The translations under genes were made by a program, and so were the position numbers. This document shows, in pieces, positions 43,335-44,614 of a stretch of 44,614 bases of DNA. A model generated the notes under the pieces. That model did no database searches. It was given only the letters and a program-made list of their open reading frames with translations, and was not told the DNA's origin. Where the stretch lies: assembly GCA_902774275.1 (NCBI GenBank), contig CACYHN010000009.1, forward strand, positions 1 through 44,614, in the 5' to 3' direction. How positions within the stretch are numbered: the stretch's first letter is position 1; each line of letters opens with the position of its first letter. Source of the stretch: an uncultured Bacteroidales bacterium (GTDB lineage: Bacteria > Bacteroidota > Bacteroidia > Bacteroidales > Bacteroidaceae).

Positions 43335-43796
43335 TTAGAGCTCGTCCTGAGCGTAGAGGTAGTCCAGCAGGGGTGACGGGTAGTCGCAGTAGTCTGCAGG
43401 AGTGAAGAATCGGGCCAGTTCCGCCTGGGCTGTTTCAAGTGAGTCCGATGCATGGATTATGTTCTCCTGATGGCTTACACAAAGGTCACCGCGCACAGTG
43501 CCGGGTTGCGCCTTGCGGCCATTGGTGGCGCCGGCCATCTCGCGCACCACGCTTACGGCGTCAATGCCCTCCCAGCAGCAGAGTACCACTGGAGCCGCCA
43601 TCATCGACTTCTCTATTATAGGATAAAAAGGTTTCTCCACCATATGCGCATAATGACGGCGCAGGATATCGGCATCAAGCTGCTGCATCTTCATGGCCAC
43701 AAGCTTTAGGCCGCGTTTTTCAAACCGTGATATTACCTCTCCAATCAGCCCGCGCTGCACAGTGCAGGGCTTAAGTATTACAAGTGTTCTTTCCAT
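43335..43796 (-). CDS. ndk: Nucleoside diphosphate kinase
   Basis: 153 residues, family-typical. ERTLVILKPCTVQRGLIGEVISRFEKRG at the start, and the active-site histidine H115 in NIIHASDS (the phosphohistidine carrier). It equilibrates nucleoside di- and triphosphates. The best -7 element lies only 4 bases before the ATG, so the mRNA may be leaderless. Confidence 0.96.
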   Translation of the reverse strand: MERTLVILKPCTVQRGLIGEVISRFEKRGLKLVAMKMQQLDADILRRHYAHMVEKPFYPIIEKSMMAAPVVLCCWEGIDAVSVVREMAGATNGRKAQPGTVRGDLCVSHQENIIHASDSLETAQAELARFFTPADYCDYPSPLLDYLYAQDEL

Positions 43797-43800
43797 GCCG

Positions 43801-43808
43801 CAAAATTA
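43801..43808 (-). promoter_or_regulatory. -7 element immediately before ndk
   Basis: TAATTTTG on the minus strand, 4 bases from the ndk ATG. No properly spaced TTTG; the upstream repeats occupy that place. Confidence 0.4.
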
Positions 43809-43813
43809 CTAAA

Positions 43814-43902
43814 AGTGACGCAAAGGGGTCGTTTCGTTTTGCGTCATTTTGCCTGACGCAAAGGGGTTGAGACGCAAAGGGGTCGTTTCGTTTTGCGTCA
43901 CT
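43814..43902. repeat. Tandem copies of the GGGGTCGTTTC stem-loop repeat
   Basis: Copy 1 has stem TGACGCAAA / TTTGCGTCA (43816-43824 / 43838-43846); a partial copy lies at 43853-43869 (TGACGCAAAGGGGTTGA); copy 2 has GACGCAAA / TTTGCGTC (43871-43878 / 43892-43899). Both full copies have the interior GGGGTCGTTTCG. Outer flanks AGTGACGCAAA and TTTGCGTCACT are also inverted. Confidence 0.8.
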
Positions 43903-43937
43903 AAAAGTCTGCTTTAACATACTTTATGTCTTGTTTT

Positions 43938-43969
43938 ATTGTCGCAATGTAATCTATTATTTACATTTG
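43938..43969 (+). promoter_or_regulatory. Promoter of the membrane protein/HTH pair
   Basis: ATTG (43938-43941; one mismatch), 20 bases, TACATTTG (43962-43969), 32 bases before the ATG at 44002. Confidence 0.6.
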
Positions 43970-44001
43970 CATCATCAATAACCTATTAAAGTATCGTAAT
44001 T

Positions 44002-44481
44002 ATGAAGAAGTATCATTTGCTTGACCACAAGTGGCAAAAAGTAGGGTTTATAATCTTTGCTGTTTGCGTTCTGTTATGCCTGGTATTCTGGCAAGCCATT
44101 ATCAGAGACCTATTCCCATATGTATTCTTTAAGGAAAGTTCTTCGCCCGTAGGACACACATGGGCATCGGCTCTGGTATTGTTGCTTACTCCCATATCAT
44201 TTGCCCTAATGGCACTTTCACAGGAAAAGCAGGAAGATGAGAGAATAGTTGAAATCCGCCATCAGGCACTTGTGACTATCGTTATCATATACGTTGTCTG
44301 GTCTCTATTAATGTTTCTGACTACACCTTTCTTAGTCCATATTCTTTCACCCGAAGCAATAGGCAAACTCAATATAATTCTAAAAATACCTACCGGAGTA
44401 TCGGCCTTTATGGGATACTACGTGCTTATTTTCAAATTATCTTTGTGGAAACAAAACAGGGAGTTGAGCGATGAAGAATAA
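44002..44481 (+). CDS. Small integral membrane protein, unknown function
   Basis: 159 residues with four predicted membrane helices (around [48 protein letters not shown] and [15 protein letters not shown]). A charged cytosolic loop ([16 protein letters not shown]) lies between helices 2 and 3. Not assigned to a named family. Its last 11 bases overlap the start of an HTH gene, a common pairing of a small membrane protein with a Cro/C1-type regulator. Confidence 0.75.
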   Translation: MKKYHLLDHKWQKVGFIIFAVCVLLCLVFWQAIIRDLFPYVFFKESSSPVGHTWASALVLLLTPISFALMALSQEKQEDERIVEIRHQALVTIVIIYVVWSLLMFLTTPFLVHILSPEAIGKLNIILKIPTGVSAFMGYYVLIFKLSLWKQNRELSDEE

Positions 44482-44614
44482 CCTTAGAGTGGAGCGCGCC
44501 CGCGTGCGCATGACGCAGCAGGAACTGGCCGATAAGACCGGCGTCACCCGCCAGACTATCGTGGCCATAGAGCAAGGCAAGTTCAATCCCTCAACCGTGC
44601 TTGCACTCAAGATG
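44471..44614 (+). CDS. HTH (XRE/Cro-C1) transcriptional regulator, 5' end only
   Basis: Starts at ATG 44471 inside the end of the membrane protein gene and runs off the window after 48 codons. The fragment ([41 protein letters not shown]) is a complete-looking Cro/C1 helix-turn-helix of the short YozG-type regulators, which are about 65-70 residues. Coupled translation with the membrane protein is likely. Confidence 0.88.
   Translation, partial: MKNNLRVERARVRMTQQELADKTGVTRQTIVAIEQGKFNPSTVLALKM

Overview
The window is chromosomal DNA of a Bacteroidales bacterium (Bacteroidaceae, Prevotellaceae or Muribaculaceae; genus not resolved). Evidence: promoters of the Bacteroidetes type (TTTG, 19-20 bases, TAnnTTTG), a histone H1-like mini-gene, a Porin_10-type porin, a DUF4468 protein, OMP_b-brl-type barrels, a golvesin-domain amidase and a split glycine decarboxylase. 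It carries about 36 protein genes, no rRNA or tRNA that I could see, no CRISPR array, no transposase and no phage genes.

Layout. 1-461: tail of azlC and azlD (branched-chain amino acid exporter). 531-1100: small lipoprotein. 1186-6629: tripartite RND efflux operon. 6630-7454: repeat-rich gap holding the 57-residue H1-like gene. 7455-11564: DUF4468 protein, degenerate J-domain protein, porin and Gfo/Idh/MocA oxidoreductase, probably one operon. 11649-17458 (minus): FadL-like barrel, serine-rich repeat protein, membrane-anchored GH25 lysozyme, PPi-dependent phosphofructokinase. 17694-24226 (plus): diacylglycerol-kinase-family lipid kinase, then a run of 90-aa protein, amidase, 105-aa protein and YgiQ-type radical SAM protein. 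24330-25196: glycine-rich secreted protein. 25378-31786 (minus): lplA, gcvT, gcvH, gcvPA, gcvPB, lpd, a nearly self-contained glycine cleavage locus with its lipoyl ligase and E3. 32156-35786: AraC-type regulator convergent with a large outer-membrane barrel protein. 35954-41836 (minus): two paralogous BlaI plus M56 (BlaR1-like) sensor-protease modules. 42322-43796: ATP-type pfkA convergent with ndk. 44002-end: four-helix membrane protein overlapping a truncated HTH regulator.

Most interesting coding feature: the two M56 proteins are nearly identical over their first ~310 residues, but the periplasmic part of one ends in carboxypeptidase-regulatory and TonB-C domains, while the other carries an ExbD-like domain plus two shorter ExbD-like units. 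Both finish with the same short C-terminal motif. Both blaI promoters have a TACA-N3-TGTA palindrome exactly between the -33 and -7 elements. This looks like a duplicated BlaI/BlaR1 regulatory pair whose sensor domains were taken from the TonB/ExbD machinery.

Most interesting non-coding feature: gaps are packed with structured repeats. There are two families of stem-loops at gene ends (loop GAAACGACCCC or its complement; and AATTGGGG...CCCCAATT palindromes), a GAAAATTGA short repeat that supplies the last codons and stop of the GH25 gene, chains of perfect tri-loop hairpins, and two larger elements with terminal inverted repeats (upstream of pfkA and inside the gcv operon). No mobilising enzyme is present in the window.
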